From Grimontia sedimenti (lineage in GTDB: Bacteria > Pseudomonadota > Gammaproteobacteria > Enterobacterales > Vibrionaceae): a stretch of DNA of 64,000 nt. The notes beneath the pieces are model-generated. The model was given only the letters and a program-made list of their open reading frames with translations, made no database searches and was not told the DNA's origin. Positions 54,072-62,584 of this stretch are shown here, one piece after another (position 1 is the first letter of the stretch; each line of letters starts with the position of its first letter). The stretch spans positions 1 to 64,000 of the forward strand of contig NZ_JAALDL010000019.1 of assembly GCF_011045095.1 (NCBI RefSeq), written 5' to 3'. Both the position numbers and the translations under genes were made by a program.

Positions 54072-55286
54072 ATGGTGCCTGTCAAATCACCCAGACAAAT
54101 TTGCCATATCGTCAGTTCGCTGAACGATACAGCGCAAAATGATCTGGTTTTTGCCAACATCCGTCAGTTTCCTCTTCCTCACTATGAGCACACGTTGGTT
54201 GTTTTGAAGAAGTCAAAAGTGCAACCGGTCAAACTGCCGCGTCAGGTCAGCTGTTTGGAATTGGCATTGAAAGGCTCGTTGCCCCGCCGCCTTCGTACGT
54301 GCAATAGAGCGCTCTCTGCGCTCAAACCGGATATTTGCCAAACCTATGGCGACACGACGTTTCCGATACAGTGGTTGGCGCACCGTCTCGATATTCCAGT
54401 GAAACTGCATATTCACATTAACAATGACAGCCATTGTGGTTTTTGGCGTGAGCTTCTGCGACCTTGGAAATACCGTTTACTCGCTCACTCGGCCGATTTT
54501 GTCATTACACCTGAAGATGAAAGCCTGAATTGGCTTGAGGAGAAGGTAGGACTGGAGCCAGGTAAGGCGCACCTTATCCGCACGGGTATTGATAACCGTC
54601 ATTACTGCCCGCCCCTACGCGAGATAGACCCCAACATCACTAATCATTTTATTGGCACCGTCCCTATCCCGACACAACGTTTTGTTGTCGGTGTGCCAGT
54701 TTCCGGTTTCTGCAAATCAACCGTACTGGCCTTTCTTGATGAATACATGGCAGCGAGAAAACAGTCACCGGCATTTGCCCGTGATTGCCTGCTCTTGTTG
54801 CTGGGCAATAGTCCAAACCTTCGTGCTTATCGTAACGTTTTGGACAGTTTCAAGATCACCGAGGAGAGCGTTCGGTTTTACAGCCATCTTTCAGACAATG
54901 AGCGTTTCTATAGCCATATTGATGCTATTATCAGCCTGAATGATGACACCCACACTCCGGTCTCTTTGCTGGAAGCGATGTCGATGGGTCTCCCGGTGAT
55001 CACCCATCGTTCTGACACTGACAATTCAGATGAGGAACATCCGCTTCGCTGGCAAGTGGCGAACAGCGAACCGCTGATTCAGCATCAACTCCTCACCCTG
55101 TGTTCCGACAGCCATTTGCGCCTAAAACTTGGCCAGGCTTCCCGTGCGTATGTGATACACAAACATAACCACCACGAACACAGAATCCGCTACCGCGCGC
55201 TCTACAAAATGGCTCAACGTAGGGTTGCTGTCGAAGAAGATGTACCAGCAGCGCCTACGATCGCGCCTTCTCAACTCAATCGCTGA
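54072..55286 (+). CDS. Glycosyltransferase family 4-like (GT1 group)
   Basis: A 404-residue GT-B fold transferase. The N-terminal KSPRQICHIVSSLN is an acceptor-side Rossmann opening, and the C-terminal HTPVSLLEAMSMGLPVITHRSDT near residue 300 is the E-x7-E donor-binding motif. AAGGGG stands 6 bases before this ATG; an ATG six codons earlier is less likely. Near GGDEF proteins it may act in surface polysaccharide, an inference. Its end lies by a repeat-end fragment. Confidence 0.87.
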   Translation: MVPVKSPRQICHIVSSLNDTAQNDLVFANIRQFPLPHYEHTLVVLKKSKVQPVKLPRQVSCLELALKGSLPRRLRTCNRALSALKPDICQTYGDTTFPIQWLAHRLDIPVKLHIHINNDSHCGFWRELLRPWKYRLLAHSADFVITPEDESLNWLEEKVGLEPGKAHLIRTGIDNRHYCPPLREIDPNITNHFIGTVPIPTQRFVVGVPVSGFCKSTVLAFLDEYMAARKQSPAFARDCLLLLLGNSPNLRAYRNVLDSFKITEESVRFYSHLSDNERFYSHIDAIISLNDDTHTPVSLLEAMSMGLPVITHRSDTDNSDEEHPLRWQVANSEPLIQHQLLTLCSDSHLRLKLGQASRAYVIHKHNHHEHRIRYRALYKMAQRRVAVEEDVPAAPTIAPSQLNR

Positions 55287-55290
55287 ACGA

Positions 55291-55314
55291 TCATCTTCAG
55301 GTTATTTGGGTGCA
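55291..55314. repeat. Fragment of the inverted-repeat element end
   Basis: TCATCTTCAGGTTATTTGGG at 55291-55310 matches the right end of the element at 50616-50635 with few changes. It lies just after the glycosyltransferase stop codon. Confidence 0.6.
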
Positions 55315-55402
55315 TCACAACCCCGACGCATTGATTGTCGCAAATTCAAGAATATGTGAACTATTATTTAGTCAGGCTCGTGATTAAAGGCAGCGACTGA
55401 CG

Positions 55403-55821
55403 ATGAAAATTCTGGTTGTCGACGACATGACTTCCATGCGACATGTAATGCTGAACCTGCTTCGAAGCATCGGGTATTTGGATTTGGAGGAAGCCACCAA
55501 CGGTTGGCAAGCCTTCCAAATGCTGCAAAAACACCTTACGATTTGCTGATCACTGACCTCAATATGCCAAAAATGGATGGCCGTGAGTTGCTGAAAGAAG
55601 TACGTGGCAACGAAAAGCTAGCCAAAACCCCCGTATTGATTGTCTCTTGCGAACAAGACAAAGATAAGGTGAAAGAGCTAATTCAACACGGCGTCAACGG
55701 CTTTGTGGTCAAGCCTTTCAACGGCGTCACCCTGCAAAAACAAATCAATCGCATCGAACGCCAACAGGAGATGCAAAAAGAAAAAACAGACGAAAAGAAG
55801 AGTTGGATTAACGGAGAGTAA
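55403..55821 (+). pseudogene. CheY-like response regulator gene with 1-base frameshift
   Basis: ATG 55403 begins KILVVDDMTSMRHVMLNLL, the start of a CheY receiver, and proceeds to EATNGWQAFQMLQK before TGA at 55547-55549. The rest, TPYDLLITDLNMPKMDGREL (phospho-Asp), PVLIVSCEQDKD and FVVKPFNGVTLQKQI, is in another frame and runs to 55821. One more A in the run at 55527-55531 (5 A) joins them into about 139 residues. As written the gene is broken. The receiver would be a single-domain type used in motility or phosphorelay. Confidence 0.8.
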
Positions 55822-56515
55822 ACGCTGCTTCCATTTCCAGCTCAATCGCACTGCATCGCCAATACTCAAATATCACTTCCTGTGCCACGCCCGATTCATC
55901 AACATTCACTTTGGTGATCTTTATTGCCGGAGAACCCGTAGTTGAGCGGGTAGCGAGAGCGATATCTTGGTCAAAAGTGGTCGATATAATACGGTACTTT
56001 GCCTGCGTGGCGTTGAGTTGCCACTCGCTTTGATAAAGCTCAGACAAATTTCCCTCCAAAGCATGCTGCAATAGGTTAGGAACACGTTCTGCACGAATCA
56101 CATGTTCTGCATACATCACCGGCCTACCATCCAGGCTATGGACCCTTTCAAATCGGAATACGTCAGAGAATGGAGGAAGGGACAGTGCCTCAGTGCTTTC
56201 TTTGTTCGCCATCATGCTGTCGCAGGACAGCACTTCCGTAGTGGGTTTTCTCCCCTGAGACAAAGCGACTGATGAGAACTCATAAGGTTTGGAGAGATTG
56301 ATCACCAGAGGCCGCTGAGAAATAAACCAGCCACGACGATCTTCGCGGAAAATCAGTCCATCCGCTTCCAGCAATGACAGTGCTTCTCTCAAGGTCACAC
56401 GGGTTGTCTTGAATGCTTCTGCCAGCTTTCTTTCTGATGGGAGTTTAGTGCCAGCAGCAAGCTGGCCACTTTGAATTTGTTCGCGGATAGCGTCAGTGAT
56501 TTTGATGTATTGCAA
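55808..56515 (-). CDS. GntR family regulator with UTRA domain (HutC-like)
   Basis: A 235-residue regulator: N-terminal winged helix (ITDAIREQIQSGQLAAGTKLPSERKLAEAFKTTRVTLREAL, residues about 5-70) and UTRA ligand domain (about 85-228). It overlaps the cheY-like 3' end by 14 bases. Ligands of the family include urocanate, amino-sugars and phosphonates; there is no adjacent catabolic operon to indicate which applies. Confidence 0.9.
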   Translation of the reverse strand: MQYIKITDAIREQIQSGQLAAGTKLPSERKLAEAFKTTRVTLREALSLLEADGLIFREDRRGWFISQRPLVINLSKPYEFSSVALSQGRKPTTEVLSCDSMMANKESTEALSLPPFSDVFRFERVHSLDGRPVMYAEHVIRAERVPNLLQHALEGNLSELYQSEWQLNATQAKYRIISTTFDQDIALATRSTTGSPAIKITKVNVDESGVAQEVIFEYWRCSAIELEMEAAFTLR

Positions 56516-56588
56516 GTGCGGCCATTCGAAAGCAATCAGAGATAAACCTCAGCATACCGCACTAACCGTGAGATTACAGCCAGTTACC

Positions 56589-57012
56589 CCCAATCAACTT
56601 GAAGATACGCTTTCGAATACTATGAGGTTAACGCCAGCGAACCCCCGCCAAAGAGATAATTTCCATACGCTCTAGCTCTCGCAGCAGGTTACGGGCATAT
56701 TCAGGTTCACAGACAGAGAGCGCTGACAGTGCAGCACCGAGAGGCAGGTTTTTTTCAAGTAAAGAAAGGAACACACTGGTCGCACTGTCGCAGACCATTA
56801 CGTCGCCATTGGAAGGGCTGAAAAGTACCATCTGGTCGCCAGATTCGTAGCTACAAACATCCAACGAGAATCCTTCTGCAAGACAGACTTCGACATCCGC
56901 TTTCAGCACCAGATTATTATCTATTAGCTCGGTCATTCTCATCGTTACTACTCCACTACATATACCCAAACTATCTATCCGAGCACGAGATAATGCAGAT
57001 AGCTTGGGTATA
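56589..57012. repeat. Repeat-end fragments around the PqqD-like gene
   Basis: CCAATCAACTTGAAGATAC near 56589-56607 resembles the inverted-repeat element end. TATACCCAAACTATCT (56961-56976) and AGATAGCTTGGGTATA (56997-57012) form an inverted pair with one mismatch. The latter pair makes a small stand-alone hairpin element of 52 bases. Confidence 0.55.
56628..56942 (-). CDS. PqqD-like domain protein (possible HPr-rel-A type)
   Basis: A 104-residue protein whose pattern, QMVLFSPSNGDVMVCDSATSVFLSLLEKNLPL then LLRELERMEII, resembles the PqqD fold, including the HPr-rel-A associated PqqD proteins. PqqD proteins carry peptides to radical SAM enzymes, but none is nearby, and no HprK-like kinase is seen in the window. 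GGAG lies 8 bases before the ATG. Assignment is tentative. Confidence 0.45.
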   Translation of the reverse strand: MRMTELIDNNLVLKADVEVCLAEGFSLDVCSYESGDQMVLFSPSNGDVMVCDSATSVFLSLLEKNLPLGAALSALSVCEPEYARNLLRELERMEIISLAGVRWR

Positions 57013-57140
57013 GTCGCTTTGCATCACATTAGGCGTCATCAAGAGCAAGCGACAATTTAACTGTATATGCAGAAGACCTATTCCCGCAGGTCATTCAGGG
57101 GTATTTTTTGTCGGGTCGCAATATTGATACAAAGCAACGA

Positions 57141-57171
57141 CCGCTGCACCACGAGGGCGCAGCGGGCTTTT
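57141..57171 (+). terminator. Plus-strand terminator-like hairpin with no gene upstream
   Basis: CCGCTGC (57141-57147) and GCAGCGG (57159-57165) pair, followed by GCTTTT. The T tract suits plus-strand transcription, yet both flanking genes are on the minus strand. It may mark the end of an unannotated small RNA, or be a minus-strand mRNA end structure for the NtrC-type gene. Confidence 0.4.
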
Positions 57172-57188
57172 CATTGCTTCATACAGCG

Positions 57189-58544
57189 TTAACGCTGGAG
57201 AGAGTATTTTTCGATGAGGGTATAGAGGGTCGGACGTGACACACCGAGTAGATTGGCGGTTTGAGACATGTTGCCTTCCGCTCGTGCCAACGCTCTTGTC
57301 ACTGCATGGCGTTCAGCTTCTTCACGCACCTGACGAAGATTGAGCGGTAAACCGCTGTCTTTGCGGTGCTCCTTCGTCAAAGCAAGATCCATGGCTGTAA
57401 TTTGAGTACCATCAGCCATGATCACAGCAGAGTGAACCTTGTTTTGAAGCTCTCTGACATTTCCCGGCCATGAATAAGACATCAGTGCTTCCACCGCATC
57501 TTCCGTAAAGCCTACCAAGTTACGGTTCATGGTTTGGTTGAACTGTAACAGGAACGTCTTAGCCAACAACAGGGTGTCGTCTTCCCTTTCGCGAAGTGGT
57601 GGGATGGTAATTGTCACTTCACCGAGTTGGTGGATCAGATCTTCGCGGAATTTGCGATCACCCGAGCGATGATTCAGATCCTGATGCGTCGCAGCGACCA
57701 CTTTCACATCCACTGCAATGGCTCGCTGGCCGGCGATTCTATCTACCATTCTCTCCTGCAAAAAGCGCAAAACTTTGGCTTGAATCGAAGGAGGCATATC
57801 CCCAATTTCGTCGAGAAAGAGTGTGCCGCCATTCGCCGCTTCGATTTTGCCTATTTTCACCTGACGGGAATCAAAGTTACCTTTCTCTACACCAAAAAGT
57901 TCGCTATCGAGCAGATCTTCGGGTATCGACGCACAGTTGACAGTAATAAAAGGACCATTGCTTCGTGGACTGCGATCATGAATTGCACGTGCCAGCAGTG
58001 CCTTACCCGTGCCGCTTTCACCATAAATCAGTGTGTTCACTTCAGTGTTGGCGACGCGATCAACCATACGCAAGGTTTGTACCATTGGTGGGCTGCCGCC
58101 GAGGATAGATTGTTGCTGACGCTCATACGCCCTCAAACGCTCGACTTCATGCTCTAGCTTGGCAGTATGTCTCGCTCGCTTGACCATCATGCGAAGCAGC
58201 TCATCACTGAAGGGGCGTTCTATCACATCGGTTGCGCCGGCCTTGAGAGCAAGGATGGCATCGCCGTCATTTTCGCTGTTTACAATAACCAGAATTTTCG
58301 TTCGGGGAGCAAAAGCGTGGATTTCCCTGACCAAGTTAATCGCGACAGCATCACTGCTGCCCATCACGACCACAGAGGTCAGCATTTGATTCAGTGCTGT
58401 TGCCACGCTTTGCATGGGCGCAGCCACCACGGAGGTAATGTCCTCCAAAATTTGGCTAAGTTGTCGTTGAGACGTTGGATCGTCATCAATAATGAGCAGT
58501 GCGTCCTGACGTTTCGTGGTCAGGCTTGGTGCGGTATCAACCAT
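57189..58544 (-). CDS. Degenerate NtrC-family regulator (AAA+ domain, no GAFTGA)
   Basis: A 451-residue protein: receiver-like (about 1-120), AAA+ (about 145-380, Walker A GESGTGKALLARA, Walker B GGTLFLDEIGDM, arginine WPGNVREL) and a Fis-type helix-turn-helix at the end (LLGVSRPTLYTLIEKY). The receiver lacks the phospho-Asp (VVVMGSSDA) and has Arg for Lys (ERPF). The sigma-54 contact loop, normally GAFTGA, reads GNFDSR. So it probably acts without phosphorylation and without sigma-54, like VpsR. GGGGAG precedes this ATG. Confidence 0.85.
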   Translation of the reverse strand: MVDTAPSLTTKRQDALLIIDDDPTSQRQLSQILEDITSVVAAPMQSVATALNQMLTSVVVMGSSDAVAINLVREIHAFAPRTKILVIVNSENDGDAILALKAGATDVIERPFSDELLRMMVKRARHTAKLEHEVERLRAYERQQQSILGGSPPMVQTLRMVDRVANTEVNTLIYGESGTGKALLARAIHDRSPRSNGPFITVNCASIPEDLLDSELFGVEKGNFDSRQVKIGKIEAANGGTLFLDEIGDMPPSIQAKVLRFLQERMVDRIAGQRAIAVDVKVVAATHQDLNHRSGDRKFREDLIHQLGEVTITIPPLREREDDTLLLAKTFLLQFNQTMNRNLVGFTEDAVEALMSYSWPGNVRELQNKVHSAVIMADGTQITAMDLALTKEHRKDSGLPLNLRQVREEAERHAVTRALARAEGNMSQTANLLGVSRPTLYTLIEKYSLQR

Positions 58545-59073
58545 GTATCTCCCCTTTGGGTATTCACACCGTGTATTGAACATGCCTCAGGCCATCAACG
58601 AGTGGAGACCCACCCGTTCCGGAAGCAACACGGAAATCCGTGTTTTTTGCCTTTTTGGCGCTACAGATCCAGCGGATACCAGTAAAGATGTTGTTGTTTA
58701 GGGCACTGATTTTTCACTCAACAACTGTCTTTTACCAACCGGAATCTTTAAAAGTCACGGTGCTTTCGAACGTACTTACGCAGCATTCACTAACCCAAAT
58801 GAGGCAAGGCCCTGTCTCGCAATCCAATTTGCTGCGCGTCGATAAATCACGGCAATTCATGAAAACACACGGTGACGACACGTATTGAGGAAAATCAGTC
58901 AGGCGGGGGGAGCCAAGCTATTGTTATTAGGATCGGTTCAACGTCTCTTCGATACAGATTCAAATCCACAAAGACAGACATCGGGCGTCCCGAACTGTTT
59001 CTTTTCGCTCGTAAGTACTCTAGCAGCGCGATTTGGAAACGTTTCCGATAAAGGTAGGAATTGCATTTAATTC
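58545..59073. other. Intergenic region with no recognised gene
   Basis: The 529-base gap upstream of the NtrC-type gene contains short open frames but none with a ribosome-binding site and protein-like composition. It should contain the promoter of the NtrC-type gene. I see no repeat or hairpin that I can name. Confidence 0.4.
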
Positions 59074-59544
59074 TTATTTTGTAGGCACATTCTCTGAATT
59101 TAACAGGATAAATTGCGCTCGTACTGACATAAGTATGAGCCCCATTTTGTTCTCTCCCTTGTCGTTTTCCCCTGCTCCCCAATAGCTATCGCAGGGCGAG
59201 TTTTCAATCAAAATAGCCGGTGCAGTTTCTGTTAAAAGTTGACGCAAATTTGGGTGTTGTAAAAACTTCTCCATTACCACGAAATGCATGATGTCGTAAC
59301 GCACAAGCGCCCAGTCCTTGCGGACATGAGCCTCCATTTCACGGCTGAGTTTGAACGCATCACACGGCGTTTTGGCGGATAAAATTTTCTGCTGTAAGGC
59401 CACATCAGTAAACTTTTGGGCGTGGTACGCGTGTTCAGTCGATGACCAGTATTCACCATCAATGACAATAGATGCTGGAAAGAAATTAGACAGGAAGCCA
59501 TATGACTCGTCAGGTTCATAAAAGCGAATTTCATTCACTGACAT
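59074..59544 (-). CDS. NADAR family protein (YbiA-like)
   Basis: A 156-residue protein: FYEPDESYGFLSNFFPASIVIDGEYWSSTEHAYHAQKF is the classic NADAR opening, with LIENSPCDSYWGAGENDKGENKMGLILM near residues 112-139. NADAR enzymes act on N-glycosidic bonds of riboflavin intermediates or ADP-ribose; YbiA removes damaged riboflavin precursors. Two palindromes lie directly upstream. Confidence 0.92.
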   Translation of the reverse strand: MSVNEIRFYEPDESYGFLSNFFPASIVIDGEYWSSTEHAYHAQKFTDVALQQKILSAKTPCDAFKLSREMEAHVRKDWALVRYDIMHFVVMEKFLQHPNLRQLLTETAPAILIENSPCDSYWGAGENDKGENKMGLILMSVRAQFILLNSENVPTK

Positions 59545-59579
59545 TTAGCGAGACCTTTATTGACCTTGTTGAGATCATC

Positions 59580-59619
59580 TTAGTCAAAAGACTGAATTTT
59601 GGCTTAGTCAACAGACTGA
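59580..59619. promoter_or_regulatory. Tandem palindromic operators upstream of the NADAR gene
   Basis: TTAGTC-AAAA-GACTGA (59580-59595) and TTAGTC-AACA-GACTGA (59604-59619) are two copies of one near-palindrome, 24 bp centre to centre. They lie 36 and 60 bases before the NADAR start. NrtR, a Nudix-type NAD regulator, is one possible binder for an NAD-linked gene, but the consensus match is not certain. Confidence 0.6.
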
Positions 59620-59760
59620 TTTTACGTTAAAAGCAACAAGACCTCCGGAATTCAACCACCCATTGCCGGCCTTGCGTAACTTCTGTCTTCCGGCTGACAG
59701 TTTCTCATCATAAGATAGTTTCATTAGCATGAAGGGAAACGCGTTCGACGGAGTGAAAAT

Positions 59761-60276
59761 ATGAAATTGGCTGCCATGCTTGCCATTACCTTGATCTGTG
59801 CAGTGTTGTTTGTTCCTGTTCATGCCGTTATTCCTGTCAAAGGCGCGGACTGCAATGACTGGAATGCAGAGACCTTCTGGTTTGAGCCTTGGGGAAGCTC
59901 TGGTGTACATAAAGGCATCGACATTTTTGCCCAATCTGGAACGACGGTAATGTCTGCGACAGGTGGCTTGGTGCTCTATACCGGCGAAGTGGCTAAAGGT
60001 GGCAAAGTGGTTGCCATTCTTGGGTCAAAATGGCGTTTACACTACTATGCACATTTGGATGACATCGCTCCAGATACGTCAGGATGGCTTACCCAGGGTG
60101 AAACAATTGGCGCGGTCGGCAGCACGGGTAACGCCATTAACAAACCTGCCCACCTTCACTATTCCGTCATGTCACTGCTTCCTTATCCTTGGCTATTCAG
60201 CACAGAAACTCAAGGTTGGAAAAAGATGTTCTATCTCGACCCAGCCGCCCAGTTTTCCCAATGCATCAGCGGTTAA
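59761..60276 (+). CDS. M23 family (LytM-like) peptidase, exported
   Basis: A 171-residue protein with a signal peptide (residues about 1-22, ending VHA) and an M23 domain. Zinc ligands are HKGIDIF (HxxxD, near residue 49) and AHLHYSVM (HxH, near residue 127), so it is an active-type metallopeptidase that cleaves peptidoglycan cross-bridges or similar. Two Cys could form a disulfide. It converges with the MocR gene and overlaps its end by 11 bases. Confidence 0.9.
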   Translation: MKLAAMLAITLICAVLFVPVHAVIPVKGADCNDWNAETFWFEPWGSSGVHKGIDIFAQSGTTVMSATGGLVLYTGEVAKGGKVVAILGSKWRLHYYAHLDDIAPDTSGWLTQGETIGAVGSTGNAINKPAHLHYSVMSLLPYPWLFSTETQGWKKMFYLDPAAQFSQCISG

Positions 60277-61735
60277 TCAGAGAGCCAAGTAACACGACTC
60301 CCTCTCGGATTTCGCAGAGGGAGCTATTACCGAAGCCTGCCACTAATGCGCGATCTGTCTCTACTGACCGATGACTTTTATCTTCCTGATGGCAATAGTA
60401 ATCCAACGTTCGAATGGTATATCCCTCCGCTTCAAACGCCGATTTGACCTCTACTGCTGTCGGTCCCCCTTTCCAGCTAAAGGTCACATGTAACCCCGCG
60501 GCCTGACTCAGTATCTCCACCTGATCGCCACAAGCATGGGTTAACAATTCGACAAAAAGCCTCTGTTTCTCCTGATAAAGGCTACGCATTTTACGGATAT
60601 GTCTAAGGTAATCGCCTTCGGCAATAAAGGCCGCCAACGCTTCTTCTATATGGATCGGGGTATCGCCGCCAATCGCATCCTTAATTTGTAAGCATGACTC
60701 CACCAGAGCTTCCGGTACGACAAGGTAACCAACACGCACTGAGGGCAGAAATGCCTTACTGAATGTCCCGATATAAATCACCCGCGCATCGTCGCCATGT
60801 AATTGCGTCGCGAGTCCCTGAAGCGAAGGATAAGGTCGGATGGCAAACTGGAATTCACTGTCGTAATCATCTTCGATGATCCAACGATCTTTCTGGCTTG
60901 CCCACTCAATGCAGCGCATTCGCTGCGAGGTATTCAGGCTGGTGCCCATGGGATATTGGTTACTCGGCGTCAGGTAAACAGCTTGGCCTTCGAACTGCTC
61001 AATCTTGTCAACATCCGCGCCGGACCTCGGCAAAACCGGCAGCTCTTCAATCTTCATTCTGCTTCGCTTAAGCACCTTCCGCATTTGCACATAGCCCGGG
61101 TTCTCCATCATCACGCTATCACCGGCCCTCAAAATGGCATTCGACGCGATGTAAAGTGCTTGCTGGGCACCCGAGGTGACAATAATCCGATGCGCGGGCG
61201 CGGAAACAGAGCGGCTGACAGAAAGGTATTCACTCAGTGCTTTTCGGAACGTCAAGCTGCCCTGAATGTCATTTTGCCCAGCAATGAAACTTCGCTGAAA
61301 CTGCAGCTGCATCGCTCTCGCCCATTTCTTGTAGGGGAAATGGACAAGGTCAGGCACACCCGGCGCGAAGGCACGGTTTCTTTTTTGGGTATCAAAAGCT
61401 TCTGGTGCTGCTGCGGTCTCATCAGAGTGCGATAGCGTAACTGACGATTGGCCATTTTCTGCCTGAAGAAATTGCTCAGGAGTCGACACATTCACGAAGT
61501 AACCCGCACCGCGTCGGCTTTCTAAATACCCTTCTGCTTTCAACTGCTCGTAAACCGCTGTCACTGTATTTCGGCTCAACCCCAATTCCTGCGCCATAAA
61601 ACGGGTAGCGGGAAGCCTGCCATGATGAGGCCAACGCTGGTTCAGAATCTTTTCCTGAATCGCGGCATAAAGCGCGCTTTGTTTTGAGCTTTTTTCACTG
61701 GCGAGTTGCAAATCACCAATGTCGATCGGCTGCAT
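60266..61735 (-). CDS. MocR-type regulator (GntR helix-turn-helix fused to aminotransferase fold)
   Basis: A 489-residue protein: winged helix about 15-85 (LPATRFMAQELGLSRNTVTAVYEQLKAEGYLESRRG) and class I aminotransferase-like domain about 115-485, with IIVTSGAQQALYIAS, IIEDDYDSEFQF and the PLP-lysine segment YIGTFSKAFLPSVRVGYL. MocR proteins such as PdxR bind PLP as an effector. It is divergent from a PNPOx-like flavoprotein, so it probably controls that gene in response to vitamin B6 or a related amine. Confidence 0.93.
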   Translation of the reverse strand: MQPIDIGDLQLASEKSSKQSALYAAIQEKILNQRWPHHGRLPATRFMAQELGLSRNTVTAVYEQLKAEGYLESRRGAGYFVNVSTPEQFLQAENGQSSVTLSHSDETAAAPEAFDTQKRNRAFAPGVPDLVHFPYKKWARAMQLQFQRSFIAGQNDIQGSLTFRKALSEYLSVSRSVSAPAHRIIVTSGAQQALYIASNAILRAGDSVMMENPGYVQMRKVLKRSRMKIEELPVLPRSGADVDKIEQFEGQAVYLTPSNQYPMGTSLNTSQRMRCIEWASQKDRWIIEDDYDSEFQFAIRPYPSLQGLATQLHGDDARVIYIGTFSKAFLPSVRVGYLVVPEALVESCLQIKDAIGGDTPIHIEEALAAFIAEGDYLRHIRKMRSLYQEKQRLFVELLTHACGDQVEILSQAAGLHVTFSWKGGPTAVEVKSAFEAEGYTIRTLDYYCHQEDKSHRSVETDRALVAGFGNSSLCEIREGVVLLGSLINR

Positions 61736-61760
61736 ATTGGATCCATTAACTTATCTAAAC

Positions 61761-61780
61761 TGGCTCTATTTATGGGGCCA
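61761..61780. promoter_or_regulatory. Candidate MocR operator
   Basis: TGGCTCTATTTATGGGGCCA is an inverted repeat (TGGCTC against GGGCCA, one mismatch) between the divergent MocR and PNPOx-like genes. Placement fits an autoregulatory site. Confidence 0.45.
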
Positions 61781-61841
61781 TTTGTCACTACACTACAGGA
61801 ATGAGCGACGAAGAAGCAATGAACAAACAAGGAAGACGTTT

Positions 61842-62498
61842 ATGACGCTAGGCAACACACAACGCACAACAGTAAAAAAAGCTGCTCACAAAGTGGTTAA
61901 AGACAAAGAAGCACTTTACAGCATTATTGATGAATCCAAACTCGCGCACGTTGCTTTTAGCGATGAAAGAGGCCCAACAGTGATCCCTATGCTGGCATGG
62001 CGTGAAGGTGACAACATTTACATTCACGGCGCCAGAAACAGCAAGATGCTCAAACACCTGAAAAAAGGCGCGGATTGCTGTGTGACCTTTACTATTCTGG
62101 ATGCTTGGGTGTTAGCGCGTTCCGCTTTTCACCACAGTGCACATTATCGTTGTGCAATGGCATTTGGACGTTTTGAGGTGGTTGAAGACAACACAAAAAA
62201 AGCCGCTGCTTTTGATGAGTTCCTGGAGCAAATCGCTCCGGGAAGAAGCAAAGAAGCTCGCCCAGGTAATGAAAAGGAACTGACAGCCACAGAGCTTTTG
62301 GTGATGCCACTCGCTGAAGCTTCAGTCAAGATTGGCCGTCATGGCGTAAATGATGATTTGGCCGATATGGATTTACCCGTTTGGGCGGGAATCCTTCCTT
62401 TCCGCACAGTAGCAGGGCCTTTAGAGCCAACCGCTGATAACAGCGTCGACGAAACACCGGACTATTCAGCCGCATACTCTGGTCGCTGGTGCGAATAA
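61842..62498 (+). CDS. Pyridoxamine 5'-phosphate oxidase-like flavoprotein
   Basis: A 218-residue protein of the flavin-binding PNPOx-related family: LAHVAFSDERGPTVIPMLAWREGDNIYIHGARNSKMLKHLKKG is the FMN-binding split barrel opening, with CCVTFTILDAWVLARSAFHHSAHYRCAMAFG in the core. Members bind FMN or heme. AAGGAAGAC precedes this ATG; an open frame extends upstream across the promoter. The divergent MocR gene suggests regulation by a B6 vitamer. Confidence 0.88.
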   Translation: MTLGNTQRTTVKKAAHKVVKDKEALYSIIDESKLAHVAFSDERGPTVIPMLAWREGDNIYIHGARNSKMLKHLKKGADCCVTFTILDAWVLARSAFHHSAHYRCAMAFGRFEVVEDNTKKAAAFDEFLEQIAPGRSKEARPGNEKELTATELLVMPLAEASVKIGRHGVNDDLADMDLPVWAGILPFRTVAGPLEPTADNSVDETPDYSAAYSGRWCE

Positions 62499-62584
62499 AA
62501 ATTCATTCCCCAAGGGGCTTTGTCTCTTGGGGATTGTGTAGCTCCCTGATATATTGAGCTTTCGTCTATCAGGAGAGGACAAGG

